DNA of 33,940 bases from the NCBI RefSeq assembly GCF_016056375.1, contig NZ_JAEDAE010000017.1, positions 1 to 33,940 on the forward strand, read 5' to 3'. Source of the DNA: Hymenobacter negativus. GTDB taxonomy: Bacteria > Bacteroidota > Bacteroidia > Cytophagales > Hymenobacteraceae. The notes below the pieces were generated by a model. That model was not told the DNA's origin. It saw only the letters and a list, made by a program, of their open reading frames with translations, and did not search any database. Shown in pieces: positions 14,786 to 22,109 of the stretch (positions are counted from its first letter, which is position 1; each line of letters opens with the position of its first letter). Both the position numbers and the translations under genes were made by a program.

Positions 14786-14941
14786 ATGAAAAAGTACGTT
14801 CTGCTCGCCGCCGGCTTCGCGGCCCTCTCCCTGGGCGCCTGCAACCGCCAGAAGTGCCCCGCCTACAGCAGCACAAAGGAAGCCAACCGCGTTTCCTCGC
14901 CCATCACGGCCAGTGCAGCTACCCCGGCGGCCCGCCAGTAG
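14786..14941 (+). CDS. Very small lipoprotein (51 aa, CPAY motif)
   Basis: A short gene encoding MKKYVLLAAGFAALSLGAC, a clean type II signal peptide with lipobox LGAC and lipidated C19. A mature part of only 33 residues follows, with KCPAY at 23-27 and a Ser/Ala/Thr-rich tail ending PAARQ. It has a clear -7 box upstream and a strong terminator downstream, so it is an independent transcription unit. It contains a second Cys (C24) in the CPAY motif. I believe similar short CPAY lipoproteins occur in other Cytophagales, but this is recollection. Function is unknown. After maturation it would be an envelope-anchored peptide, possibly a structural or stress lipoprotein. Confidence 0.8.
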   Translation: MKKYVLLAAGFAALSLGACNRQKCPAYSSTKEANRVSSPITASAATPAARQ

Positions 14942-14960
14942 TGCTTTCAGGTTTGAAGTG

Positions 14961-14998
14961 AAAAGGCCGGCTTCCCGCGTGGGAGGCCGGCCTTTTTT
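14961..14998 (+). terminator. Rho-independent terminator after the 51-aa lipoprotein
   Basis: Arms 14961-14976 and 14981-14996 (AAAAGGCCGGC.. / ..GCCGGCCTTTT) with one mismatch, followed by further T residues. It starts 20 bases after the stop. Confidence 0.9.
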
Positions 14999-15064
14999 GG
15001 TGGGTTTTAAGTTGGTGATGTTTCAGATGATAACGAAATCCTTGCAGAGATAAAATCGAGTACA

Positions 15065-15538
15065 ATGAACTATTCAACTAAGTGGCTCCGGTTGTGCGAA
15101 TCAGAAGAGGCGTACCGTATGCGTCAGTATGATGTAATGCAGGAAAAGAAGCAACTGGCCCTCGACTTGGAAAAGGCACTGGTGGAGGACAATCTAACGG
15201 CTTTGCGGCTCTGGACGGCCCTCGAACCAGGCATTGAAATTCTAATGCCCTTGCTTTCGCGTGTGCTAGACCTCGCTATCGACAGCAGCGACCCCAATAA
15301 AATCGGCCTCGCGCGGAAGGTATTATTCCAGCACAAAAAGGACCCCGGGTTAAGGAATCAACTCCAGCAATTGATTGCGCTCTACTTGGCCAATAATGAC
15401 GAATGGAATTATCGACGCATTGCCGAGCTTTATACTCACTTGCAATACAAAGAAGAAATGGCTGCTTTTCTGGTGCTGTGTCGAGCGAATGACAATATAG
15501 AAATTCAGGAGATTAGCGACGATTATCCCCTTATTTGA
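15065..15538 (+). CDS. Uncharacterised protein, 157 aa, all-helical
   Basis: I do not recognise this family. The product has no signal peptide or membrane segment and is rich in Leu, Glu, Lys and Arg in helix-forming patterns. Visible stretches are MQEKKQLALDLEKALVEDNL, LRLWTALEPGIEILMPLLSRVLDLA and RNQLQQLIALYLANNDEWNYRRIAELYTHLQY. Successive amphipathic helices separated by short DP/NN turns resemble HEAT- or TPR-like helical repeats. GC is lower than in neighbouring genes and codons are more mixed, so it may be a newcomer. It stands alone between a terminator and a convergent minus-strand gene. The shape would suit a small scaffold, an immunity-type protein or an adaptor, but no function can be assigned. 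Confidence 0.7.
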   Translation: MNYSTKWLRLCESEEAYRMRQYDVMQEKKQLALDLEKALVEDNLTALRLWTALEPGIEILMPLLSRVLDLAIDSSDPNKIGLARKVLFQHKKDPGLRNQLQQLIALYLANNDEWNYRRIAELYTHLQYKEEMAAFLVLCRANDNIEIQEISDDYPLI

Positions 15539-15551
15539 TTTCCCCCTTTTC

Positions 15552-15953
15552 CTATTCCGACCGTTTGATTAAGCGCATCTTACCAGCCGCGCCAGGCCCG
15601 AAAACTGACACCTCTATATACCCCGGAAACCGCCGATACGCGGTGATGCTGTCGCTGCCCGCCGCCTTCACCAGCGAGTCGCCCACCTGAATATATTGCT
15701 GCCCGGCGGCAGTCAGGACCAGCGCTTGCGTTTCGCCGGTGGCCAGCTTCACCTTCTGAATGCCGTGGGAATAGGACAGGACTTTCTCCACGCGGCTGGC
15801 TAATTGCAGGGCTTTGTAGCGTTCGATTTCGCGCTTGCTATTGGCCGTGGTGGTGAAGTAAAAAATCACCTGGCCCAGAATGACGCACGCCAGCAAAAAC
15901 AGCATGTTGCGGTTCTTGGCTAGCCAACCCTGCTTGTTTTCGGTGACTGTCAT
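15552..15953 (-). CDS. Small single-pass membrane protein of unknown function
   Basis: A 133-aa protein. Residues 1-15 are cytoplasmic and basic/polar, residues about 17-35 form one membrane helix (MLFLLACVILGQVIFYFTT), and the remaining ~95 residues lie outside. The outer part starts with a basic helix (SKREIERYKALQLASRVEKVLS) and continues as beta strands (VKLATGETQALVLTAAGQQYIQVGDSLVKAAGSDSITAYRR), ending VFGPGAAGKMRLIKR. No recognised domain. The start is the ATG at 15953, which overlaps the TGA of the HAD phosphatase gene by four bases, so the two are translationally coupled. The coupling suggests a shared envelope-related role, but nothing in the sequence defines it. Confidence 0.8.
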   Translation of the reverse strand: MTVTENKQGWLAKNRNMLFLLACVILGQVIFYFTTTANSKREIERYKALQLASRVEKVLSYSHGIQKVKLATGETQALVLTAAGQQYIQVGDSLVKAAGSDSITAYRRFPGYIEVSVFGPGAAGKMRLIKRSE

Positions 15954-16462
15954 TCGCCTAAGATTATATCTGTGGCCGCCTGCAAATCGGCTACGTGGGG
16001 CGTGAAACTGGTTTCCTCCTCCCCCACCAGAATGCCGCGCACGCCGATGTTGGCCCCGGCTTCCATGTCGCGGAGGCGGTCGCCCACTATCCAGCACTGC
16101 GCGGGGTCAAGGTTGAAGCGGGCCACGGCTTTTTCCAGCATCCCGGAGTTGGGCTTGCGCAGGATGGATTCGCTCACGCTGGGGTAGGCGTCGCTGAAAT
16201 AGAGGGCGTCAATTGCGTTGTCGCAGGCGGCTTGCAGCTTGGCGTGGCAGGCGCGCACGTCGGCGGCGGTGTAGAGCTTTTTGGCGATGCCGGCCTGGTT
16301 GGTAACGACGATGAGCAGGTAGCCAGCAGCTTTGAGGCGGGCCAGGCTTTCGAGCACGCCGGGGATGATGATGAATTTCTCGGGCTGCCAGACGTAGGTG
16401 CCAATTTCTTCGTTCAGCACGCCGTCGCGGTCCAGAAATATGGCTTTGTTTTTTGTTGTCAT
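15950..16462 (-). CDS. HAD-superfamily phosphatase, heptose-bisphosphate 7-phosphatase (GmhB) type
   Basis: Cytoplasmic HAD-IIIA phosphatase of 170 aa. Motif I is FLDRDGVLNEE with D11 nucleophile and D13 acid, motif II is VVTNQAGI (T54), motif III is RKPNSGM (K103), and motif IV is IVGDRLRDMEAG (D128, D132). The whole architecture matches GmhB/HisB-N, which removes a phosphate from glycero-manno-heptose bisphosphate in LPS heptose synthesis. The zinc-binding loop that normally precedes RKP in that family (CxH...CxC) is replaced by YFSDAYPSVSESIL (88-101) without any Cys. Substrate specificity could therefore differ. gmhA and hldE are not in the window. A membrane-protein gene is coupled downstream by an ATGA overlap. 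Confidence 0.88.
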   Translation of the reverse strand: MTTKNKAIFLDRDGVLNEEIGTYVWQPEKFIIIPGVLESLARLKAAGYLLIVVTNQAGIAKKLYTAADVRACHAKLQAACDNAIDALYFSDAYPSVSESILRKPNSGMLEKAVARFNLDPAQCWIVGDRLRDMEAGANIGVRGILVGEEETSFTPHVADLQAATDIILGE

Positions 16463-16500
16463 TGCCGCAAAGCTACGGGTGCCCCGCAGGATACCGACGG

Positions 16501-16508
16501 TACCTTTG
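16501..16508 (+). promoter_or_regulatory. -7 box (TACCTTTG) for the protoporphyrinogen oxidase gene
   Basis: Exact TAnnTTTG match, 25 bases before the ATG, predicting a leader of about 20 bases. Confidence 0.65.
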
Positions 16509-16533
16509 TCCCTTCCATTTGCGCGACGACATC

Positions 16534-17871
16534 ATGAAAATTGCCATCATCGGCGGCGGCATCAGCGGCCTCACCCTAGCCTGGTATCTGCAAAAAAGCG
16601 GAGTGGCCTATGACCTGTTCGAGGCCGACACGCGGCCCGGTGGCAACCTGCGCAGCTGGGCTACGCCCGAAGGCTTCCTGCTCGAAACCGGCCCCAACTC
16701 GCTGCAACTAAGCCCCGAACTGGAAGAATTACTGGCCGACCTCGGCCTCACCGACCAGATTCAGGAAGCTGCCGCCGTGAGCCAACAGCGCTACGTGCTG
16801 CGCGACGGCCGCTACCAGATTATGCCCGGCTCGCCCCCCAGCCTGCTCACCAACGGCTTTTTCAGCCTGAAAGCGAAGTGGCAGCTGCTGAAAGAATTCC
16901 GCCAGCCCGCCGCGCCCATCGATAAAAACGAAACCGTAGCTCACTTTTTCCGCCGCCGCTTCGGCTCCGAAATCGTGGACTACGCCGTCAATCCTTTCAT
17001 GGCCGGCATCTACGCCGGCGACCCGGAGCAGCTTCTAATTAACAAGACCTTCAAGCAGCTACCGGCCCTGGAGCAGCAGTACGGCTCGGTGCTGCGCGGG
17101 CTGATGAAAAGCGGCAAGGGTGCCGGCCGCCGCCGCATCATCACCCTCAAAAACGGCGTTCAAACCATTACCGACACACTGGCGGCCCGGCTCAGCAGCT
17201 ACCAGTCGGGCACCACCGTCACCGCCATTTCCCGCGCCGCCGATGACACCTACCAGCTGGAGCTGAAAGGTCCGCAGGGCCTGGAAGCTGCGCCGGGCTA
17301 CACGCATCTGGCGCTGGCGCTGCCCGCCTACGCCGCCGCACCGCTGCTGGAACCGTTGTTTCCCAAAGCCGCTGCCGCGCTGGCGGCCGTGTACTACCCG
17401 CCCATGACGGCCGTGTATTCAGCCTACGACCGCGCGGCCGTGGCGCACCCGCTCAACGGTTTTGGGGCGCTGCACCCCAAAGTGGAGGGCACCTACGCGG
17501 CCGGCTCCGTCTGGACCAGCAGCATCTACCCCAACCGCGTGCCGGCGGGGCAGGTGCTGTTCACCACCTTCGTGGGCGGGGCGCAGTACGAGGACGCGGC
17601 CCGTCAGCCCGAAGAAGCACAAAAAGCTGCCGTGCACGCTGAATTGAGCAAGTTTTACGGCATTACGGGTGCGCCGCGCTGGCAGGGGCGCTACGTCTGG
17701 CCTCGCAGCATTCCGCAGTTCGATGCGCGGATTGTAGACGCGCACCGCGCCGCCGATGCCCTCGAAGCCGACCATATTGTGGCGGTGGCCAACTGGCGCG
17801 TGGGCGTGAGCGTGCCCGATTGCATCCGGCAGGCGCGGATGCGGGCGGGCCTCTTAGCGGCTGAGAAATAG
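16534..17871 (+). CDS. hemG: Protoporphyrinogen/coproporphyrinogen oxidase (HemY-type FAD enzyme)
   Basis: FAD-dependent oxidase of 445 aa in heme synthesis. It removes six electrons from protoporphyrinogen IX, or from coproporphyrinogen III in the coproporphyrin route. The N-terminal Rossmann motif is IAIIGGGISGLTLAW (3-17), followed by the FAD ribose Glu in LFEADTRPGGNLRSW and the LETGPNSLQ substrate-side loop. The middle has the hemG signature NPFMAGIYAGDPEQL. The C-terminal FAD motif is VAVANWRVGVSVPDCIRQA. Length is normal. The name hemG is commonly given to this type in Bacteroidota, while the B. subtilis equivalent is hemY. The start is the ATG at 16534, since upstream in-frame codons overlap the promoter. 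It is divergent from the HAD phosphatase gene, with which it shares a 71-base spacer. Confidence 0.94.
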   Translation: MKIAIIGGGISGLTLAWYLQKSGVAYDLFEADTRPGGNLRSWATPEGFLLETGPNSLQLSPELEELLADLGLTDQIQEAAAVSQQRYVLRDGRYQIMPGSPPSLLTNGFFSLKAKWQLLKEFRQPAAPIDKNETVAHFFRRRFGSEIVDYAVNPFMAGIYAGDPEQLLINKTFKQLPALEQQYGSVLRGLMKSGKGAGRRRIITLKNGVQTITDTLAARLSSYQSGTTVTAISRAADDTYQLELKGPQGLEAAPGYTHLALALPAYAAAPLLEPLFPKAAAALAAVYYPPMTAVYSAYDRAAVAHPLNGFGALHPKVEGTYAAGSVWTSSIYPNRVPAGQVLFTTFVGGAQYEDAARQPEEAQKAAVHAELSKFYGITGAPRWQGRYVWPRSIPQFDARIVDAHRAADALEADHIVAVANWRVGVSVPDCIRQARMRAGLLAAEK

Positions 17872-17979
17872 CCTGTTTTAACTTGCCTGCCTCTTACCAG
17901 CCGGGCAGCTAGCCAGCGGCGGCGGGCTAAATAGTATCGACCAGATATTTCGGCCGTGCAGCTTCGGGCCTCGAAACCC

Positions 17980-17987
17980 TATCTTTG
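17980..17987 (+). promoter_or_regulatory. -7 box (TATCTTTG) for the GT2 (DPM-like) gene
   Basis: Exact TAnnTTTG match, 17 bases before the ATG at 18005, predicting a leader of about 13 bases. Confidence 0.65.
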
Positions 17988-18004
17988 GGGTCAATTTGTA
18001 TTCC

Positions 18005-18748
18005 ATGAGCGAAGGCCTCGTCCTGATTCCTACCTACAACGAGCGCGAAAATGCGGAGCTGATTATCCGCAAGGTGATGTCGTTGGCGCGGGATTTCGAC
18101 GTGTTGATTATCGACGACGGCTCGCCCGACGGCACGGCCGCCATCGTGCGCGACCTGCAAACCGTGTTTCCCGGCCGCCTCTTTCTGGAGGAGCGCAGCG
18201 GCAAGCAGGGCCTGGGCACGGCCTACCTGCACGGCTTCCGCTGGGCGCTGGCGCACGGCTACGAGTACGTGTTTGAGATGGACGCCGACTTTTCGCACAA
18301 CCCCGAAGACCTGCTGCGCCTGCACGACGCCTGCGCCCTGGAAGGCTACGACATGGCCATTGGCTCGCGCTACATTCAGGGCGTGAACGTGGTGAACTGG
18401 CCCATGTCGCGGGTGCTGATGTCGTATTTCGCCTCCTGGTACGTGCGCCTCGTTACGGGCATGCCCATCAGCGACGCCACGGCGGGCTTTAAGTGCTACA
18501 CGGCGCGGGTGCTGCGGGCCATCGATTTGGCCAACATCCACTTCGTGGGCTACGCCTTCCAGATTGAGATGAAGTGGCTGGCCTACCAGCTCGGCTTCCG
18601 CATCAAGGAGGTGCCCATCATCTTCACCGACCGCACCCGCGGCACCTCCAAAATGTCAAAGGGCATTGTGCAGGAAGCGTTTTTTGGGGTGCTGCAAATG
18701 AAGGCCAGCAGCTGGCTGCGCCCACTCAAGCCGGTGAGTCCTCGCTAA
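18005..18748 (+). CDS. Polyprenol-phosphate mannosyltransferase (dolichol-P-mannose synthase-like GT2)
   Basis: Soluble or membrane-associated GT2 glycosyltransferase of 247 aa. It likely transfers mannose from GDP-mannose to a polyprenyl phosphate, making the lipid-linked donor for periplasmic mannosylation. Motifs are LIPTYNERENAE (7-18), DVLIIDDGSPDGT (32-44), GLGTAYLHGF (69-78), the metal-binding EMDADFSHNPEDL (91-103), GSRYIQG and TAGFKCY. The DPM1-like end RIKEVPIIFTDRTRGTSKMS is present. There are no C-terminal membrane helices, as in DPM1 rather than in the larger bacterial GtrB type. The ATG at 18005 is chosen; a TTG three codons upstream is in frame. The gene stands between hemG and terC on the same strand, with separate promoters. 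Confidence 0.9.
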   Translation: MSEGLVLIPTYNERENAELIIRKVMSLARDFDVLIIDDGSPDGTAAIVRDLQTVFPGRLFLEERSGKQGLGTAYLHGFRWALAHGYEYVFEMDADFSHNPEDLLRLHDACALEGYDMAIGSRYIQGVNVVNWPMSRVLMSYFASWYVRLVTGMPISDATAGFKCYTARVLRAIDLANIHFVGYAFQIEMKWLAYQLGFRIKEVPIIFTDRTRGTSKMSKGIVQEAFFGVLQMKASSWLRPLKPVSPR

Positions 18749-18820
18749 GGCCAGGCATTTTGCCCGCCCACGTCCCCTGGCGCCAACCAGCCACCCGTCC
18801 CGGCGTATCTTACCATACGC

Positions 18821-19741
18821 ATGGAAAACACGCCCCTGTTCTGGTTGGCTTTCACGATTTTCGTGGTGGCCCTGCTGCTGCTTGACCTGTTGGTGTTCAA
18901 CCGGCAGGCGCACGAGATACGGCTGCGCGAGGCGCTGGGCTGGAGTGCGTTCTGGGTGGTTCTGTCGCTGTGTTTCAACGGGCTGGTGTACCGCACCATG
19001 GGCCACCACGCGGGCCTGCAATGGCTGACCGGCTACCTGGTCGAGAAAGCGCTGAGCGTTGACAACCTCTTTGTGTTTCTGCTCATTTTCACCTATTTCA
19101 AGGTACCGCCGCAGTACCAGCACCGCGTCTTGTTCTGGGGCGTGATGGGAGCCTTGTTACTGCGGGCCATTTTCATTCTGGTGGGCGGGGCACTGCTGGC
19201 CCGGTTCCACTTCCTGATTTACCCACTCGGCGCGTTCCTCGTGTTCACGGGCATCCGGATGGGCCTGAGCAAAGGCGACCCCGAAATTGACCCCGAAAAC
19301 AACCCGGTAGTGCGCTTTCTAAGCCGCCACCTGCCCATTACCCGGCAGCTGGAAGCCGGCAAATTCTTTGTCAGGAAGGACGGCCTGCATTTCGCCACCC
19401 CTCTTTTCGTGGTGCTGGTGATGGTGGAAACCACCGACGTAATGTTTGCCGTCGACTCCATTCCGGCCATTCTGGCCATCACGCGCGACACTTTTATTGT
19501 CTTCACGTCCAACGTGTTTGCCCTACTGGGGCTGCGAGCCATGTACTTTGCCCTGGCCAGCATGATGCGCCTGTTTCATCACCTGCACTATGGCCTGTCG
19601 CTGATTCTGGTGTTTATCGGGGCCAAAATTCTGCTGGAGAATATGGTGCCCATTCCCATGCCGGTGGCACTGGGCGTGGTGGGCACGCTGCTGGTATTGA
19701 GCGTGGTGGCTTCGTTGCTGTGGCCGAAGCGCGAGGCCTGA
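18821..19741 (+). CDS. TerC/Alx-family membrane protein
   Basis: Inner-membrane protein of 306 aa with about eight or nine hydrophobic helices. The two family signatures are present: EKALSVDNLFVF (75-86) in the first half and VETTDVMFAVDSIPAILA in the second, with acidic residues that line a divalent-metal path. Members such as Alx export Mn2+ or protect against metal or alkaline stress and may metalate exported proteins. Tellurite resistance is historical naming. The middle loop KGDPEIDPENNPVVRF lies in the cytoplasm in this family. No yybP-ykoY riboswitch is possible in the 72-base gap upstream, although some terC genes in other phyla have one. It ends 9 bases before a long bidirectional terminator. 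Confidence 0.92.
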   Translation: MENTPLFWLAFTIFVVALLLLDLLVFNRQAHEIRLREALGWSAFWVVLSLCFNGLVYRTMGHHAGLQWLTGYLVEKALSVDNLFVFLLIFTYFKVPPQYQHRVLFWGVMGALLLRAIFILVGGALLARFHFLIYPLGAFLVFTGIRMGLSKGDPEIDPENNPVVRFLSRHLPITRQLEAGKFFVRKDGLHFATPLFVVLVMVETTDVMFAVDSIPAILAITRDTFIVFTSNVFALLGLRAMYFALASMMRLFHHLHYGLSLILVFIGAKILLENMVPIPMPVALGVVGTLLVLSVVASLLWPKREA

Positions 19742-19750
19742 GCCCGGCTG

Positions 19751-19818
19751 AGCACAGGGCCTAAAAAGAAAAGGGCTGAACCGTGTGGTTCAGCCCTTTT
19801 CTTTTTAGGCCCTGTGCT
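19751..19818. terminator. 32-bp perfect-stem bidirectional terminator
   Basis: Arms 19751-19782 and 19787-19818 are perfectly complementary with a GTGT loop. AAAAAGAAAAGGG in the left arm and CCCTTTTCTTTTT in the right arm serve both strands. It separates the convergent terC (ends 19741) and GT51 (ends 19823) genes. Confidence 0.92.
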
Positions 19819-19822
19819 TTAT

Positions 19823-21946
19823 CTATTTTGGATTCTTGGCTGGCTCGGCATCCGGCACGTTGGCGTTCACGCCCGCGTCGGGGGCGGCGCCGGTGTTGAG
19901 CAGGTCAATCAGGTTGAGGGGCTCAAACTGGCTCGAATCGGCCTGGGCGGTGGTGCGAGTGGTATCGGGCCGGGCCGAGAAGGCCATGTATTGCCGGGCC
20001 GGGCCGCCGAGGTGCAGCGCGTAGGGCAGGTTTTCGCGGTCATTGCTGGTGATGAGGCCGCGGGTGGCCATGATGTCGGCAATGAGGCGGAAGAAGTAGC
20101 GCGTGCTGCGGCGCAGGTCGCCGTAGGCATCGAAGGAGTAGCGGGCGAACTTGGGCTTGGGGATGATGCTGGCCAGGTACAGACTCTCGGGCAGGTTAAG
20201 CTCGTCGGGGCGCTTGCCGTAGTAGAACAGGGCGGCATCCTTCACGCCGTACACGCCGCGCTTGCCGCTGGGCCAGCGGTACTTGCTCGGGCCCCATTCG
20301 ATGATGTTGAGGTACACCTCGAACATGCGCTGCTTGCTGGCGAGGTGGGCGTTTTCGAGCAGCCACACGATGAGGGCTTCCTCGGCCTTGCGGCCCACCG
20401 TTTTCTGACGGCTCAAAAACACGTTTTTCACCAGCTGCATCGAGATGGTGCTGCCGCCCCGGGCAAAGCGCCGCTCCTTGATGTTCTGGATGGCCGACTT
20501 CACAAACGCCTGCTCCATGAAGCCGTGGTGCGAGAAAAAGCGCGGGTCCTCGGCTGTGGTGATGGCGTGGATGAGGTACGGCGACACGTCGTTGTAGGGC
20601 ACAAAATCCGGGTTCGGCGGGCCCACGGCGAAGGTGCGCAGCGAGTCACCCTTGTCGTTGTATGCCGTGTACTGGAAGGCCGTGTTCAGCTTGTTGAGGT
20701 CTTCCTCGCCGAAGCCGGTGAGGTGGAAATTATTGCCCCGCAGGCCCGAATCGAACTTCAGGCTGTCCACGCGGGCCATGTCGAGGCTGGCGTTGAGGTG
20801 GTAGGTGAGCGTGCCGGTGCCGGTGGTGCCACGCACTTCATCGAAGATGCCGGTAGGCAAGGACGAAAAGAAGTCGTTGGCCTGGGTCTCGGCCGATTTC
20901 ACGCGGATGCTCACTGCGCGGCTGGGCTTCATGCGCACGCTGATTTCGGGGTAGAGCACCAGCTTGTTAAGAGTAATCTGGCTGCCTTTTTCCAGCGCCA
21001 CCGTGCCGCGGCCCAGCGTGGCCACGAAGTCGAGGGAGCCGCGCTTCACCTCAATCTCATTGGAAGCCAGCTTGGGGTGATAAAGGCTGAAGCCCCGCGC
21101 CGCCAATGAGCCGCGCACCATGAGGCGGCCGCCGGTATCGTCGTCGTCAAAATCCTTGCTATCGAGCCGCACCTGCACCGTGTCGAAGCTCACCAGCGCG
21201 CCAAAGCGGCGCGGCACGTAGGGCAGCTGCACCGAGCCGCCGACCCCAAACACCCGTGCCGTCAGTTCATAGTCGCTCGGCTCGATGTGCCCGCTGATGC
21301 CCAGCTCGTTCGACACCGAATCGATGGTAGCCGTGAGGCGGCCCGAAATGTCGCCGTCCTGAATCTTGAGCTGCGGCAGCGTCAGCTGGGCCGTGTGGCG
21401 CGGACTGAGGTAGCTCACGTAGAAATTCGTGAAATTGGCCTCGCCGGGCACGTTGTCGAAGGCCGTTTCGAGGGCGCGGTTCAGCAGCAGGCCGTAGTTG
21501 GTGCCCTTGGTGGTGTCCTGGGGCACGGTGCTGGCTTTCTGCTTTTTTGCCAGGAAGCCGAAGTTGTCGGTAGTAGCCGTTTTGCGGGCGGTGAGGCGGG
21601 CCGTCATGATTTCGAGCCCGCTGAACACCGGCCGGCCGGCAAACAGCGAGCGCACGCTCAGGCTGGCCTGCAGGCGCTTTGCCGTAAGCAGCGTGTCCGT
21701 TGGCGCGGCACTGGGCACGAGGCTCATGCCCTGAATCTCGACGGTTTTGAACCCCGCAAACCTGGCCGGTCCCAGCGTGAGAATCACCGGGTACTTGCGC
21801 TCAATTTTGGCCTTCACTTCTTTCAAAGCGTAATCCAGCAGCTGCTGGCGCTTCCACTGAAACACGGCAAAAGCCAGCAGCAACACCGCCGCTAAGCTGC
21901 TGGCAATGCCAATAAGAAGACGTTTGGTGGAGGGGGAAATGCGCAC
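19823..21946 (-). CDS. AsmA-like domain fused to a GT51 peptidoglycan glycosyltransferase
   Basis: A 707-aa envelope protein. It has one N-terminal membrane anchor (residues about 9-29), then about 400 residues of beta-strand-rich sequence resembling AsmA/TamB-type repeats (repeated pattern of 'LQASLSVRSLFAGRPVFSG', 'GDISGRLTATIDS', 'GGRLMVRGSLAARGF'). The C-terminal GT51 domain (~450-650) polymerises lipid II into glycan strands: TTAEDPRFFSHHGF with catalytic E466, RGGSTISMQLVKN (496-508) and EVYLNIIEWG (543-552) with the second Glu. There is no transpeptidase domain, so it is monofunctional. The Asn/Ala/Pro-rich tail (about 670-707) looks disordered. The start is a GTG at 21946; a -7 box TACCTTTG at 21981-21988 supports it. 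Confidence 0.9.
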   Translation of the reverse strand: MRISPSTKRLLIGIASSLAAVLLLAFAVFQWKRQQLLDYALKEVKAKIERKYPVILTLGPARFAGFKTVEIQGMSLVPSAAPTDTLLTAKRLQASLSVRSLFAGRPVFSGLEIMTARLTARKTATTDNFGFLAKKQKASTVPQDTTKGTNYGLLLNRALETAFDNVPGEANFTNFYVSYLSPRHTAQLTLPQLKIQDGDISGRLTATIDSVSNELGISGHIEPSDYELTARVFGVGGSVQLPYVPRRFGALVSFDTVQVRLDSKDFDDDDTGGRLMVRGSLAARGFSLYHPKLASNEIEVKRGSLDFVATLGRGTVALEKGSQITLNKLVLYPEISVRMKPSRAVSIRVKSAETQANDFFSSLPTGIFDEVRGTTGTGTLTYHLNASLDMARVDSLKFDSGLRGNNFHLTGFGEEDLNKLNTAFQYTAYNDKGDSLRTFAVGPPNPDFVPYNDVSPYLIHAITTAEDPRFFSHHGFMEQAFVKSAIQNIKERRFARGGSTISMQLVKNVFLSRQKTVGRKAEEALIVWLLENAHLASKQRMFEVYLNIIEWGPSKYRWPSGKRGVYGVKDAALFYYGKRPDELNLPESLYLASIIPKPKFARYSFDAYGDLRRSTRYFFRLIADIMATRGLITSNDRENLPYALHLGGPARQYMAFSARPDTTRTTAQADSSQFEPLNLIDLLNTGAAPDAGVNANVPDAEPAKNPK

Positions 21947-21980
21947 GGAAATTAATAGAGGTGGTTGGCCTGGCCAGCAC

Positions 21981-21988
21981 CAAAGGTA
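21981..21988 (-). promoter_or_regulatory. -7 box (TACCTTTG) for the GT51 gene
   Basis: Exact TAnnTTTG match on the minus strand, 34 bases upstream of the GTG start, predicting a leader of about 30 bases. Confidence 0.6.
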
Positions 21989-22037
21989 AGAACAACGAAA
22001 GTAGAGGGAATACGCAAGCCAAGCAGCAAACGGCTAT

Positions 22038-22072
22038 AACTCCCCCCTCCTTAGGTAAGGAAGGGAGTTTTT
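22038..22072 (+). terminator. Hairpin with T-run upstream of purB
   Basis: AACTCCC..CTCCTT (22038-22052) pairs imperfectly with AAGGAAGGGAGTT (22057-22069), followed by more T residues. No plus-strand gene precedes it in the 90 bases between the divergent GT51 and purB starts, so it is not an ordinary gene terminator. It would insulate purB from antisense read-through. Confidence 0.5.
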
Positions 22073-22097
22073 CGTTCTATCCCGCTCGTTCGGCCCG

Positions 22098-22105
22098 TAC
22101 TTTTG
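22098..22105 (+). promoter_or_regulatory. purB promoter -7 box (TACTTTTG)
   Basis: Exact TAnnTTTG match separated by only four C residues from the ATG at 22110, the same layout as for argS. Transcription should start at or beside the start codon. Confidence 0.7.
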
Positions 22106-22109
22106 CCCC

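Noticed and set aside
18749..18820. yybP-ykoY (Mn) riboswitch before terC
   Set aside because: Only 72 bases lie between the genes, too short for that aptamer plus expression platform, and the conserved loops are not visible.
19814..21109. A 431-codon plus-strand open frame opposite the GT51 gene
   Set aside because: Antisense shadow. The minus frame carries complete GT51 motifs and a promoter.
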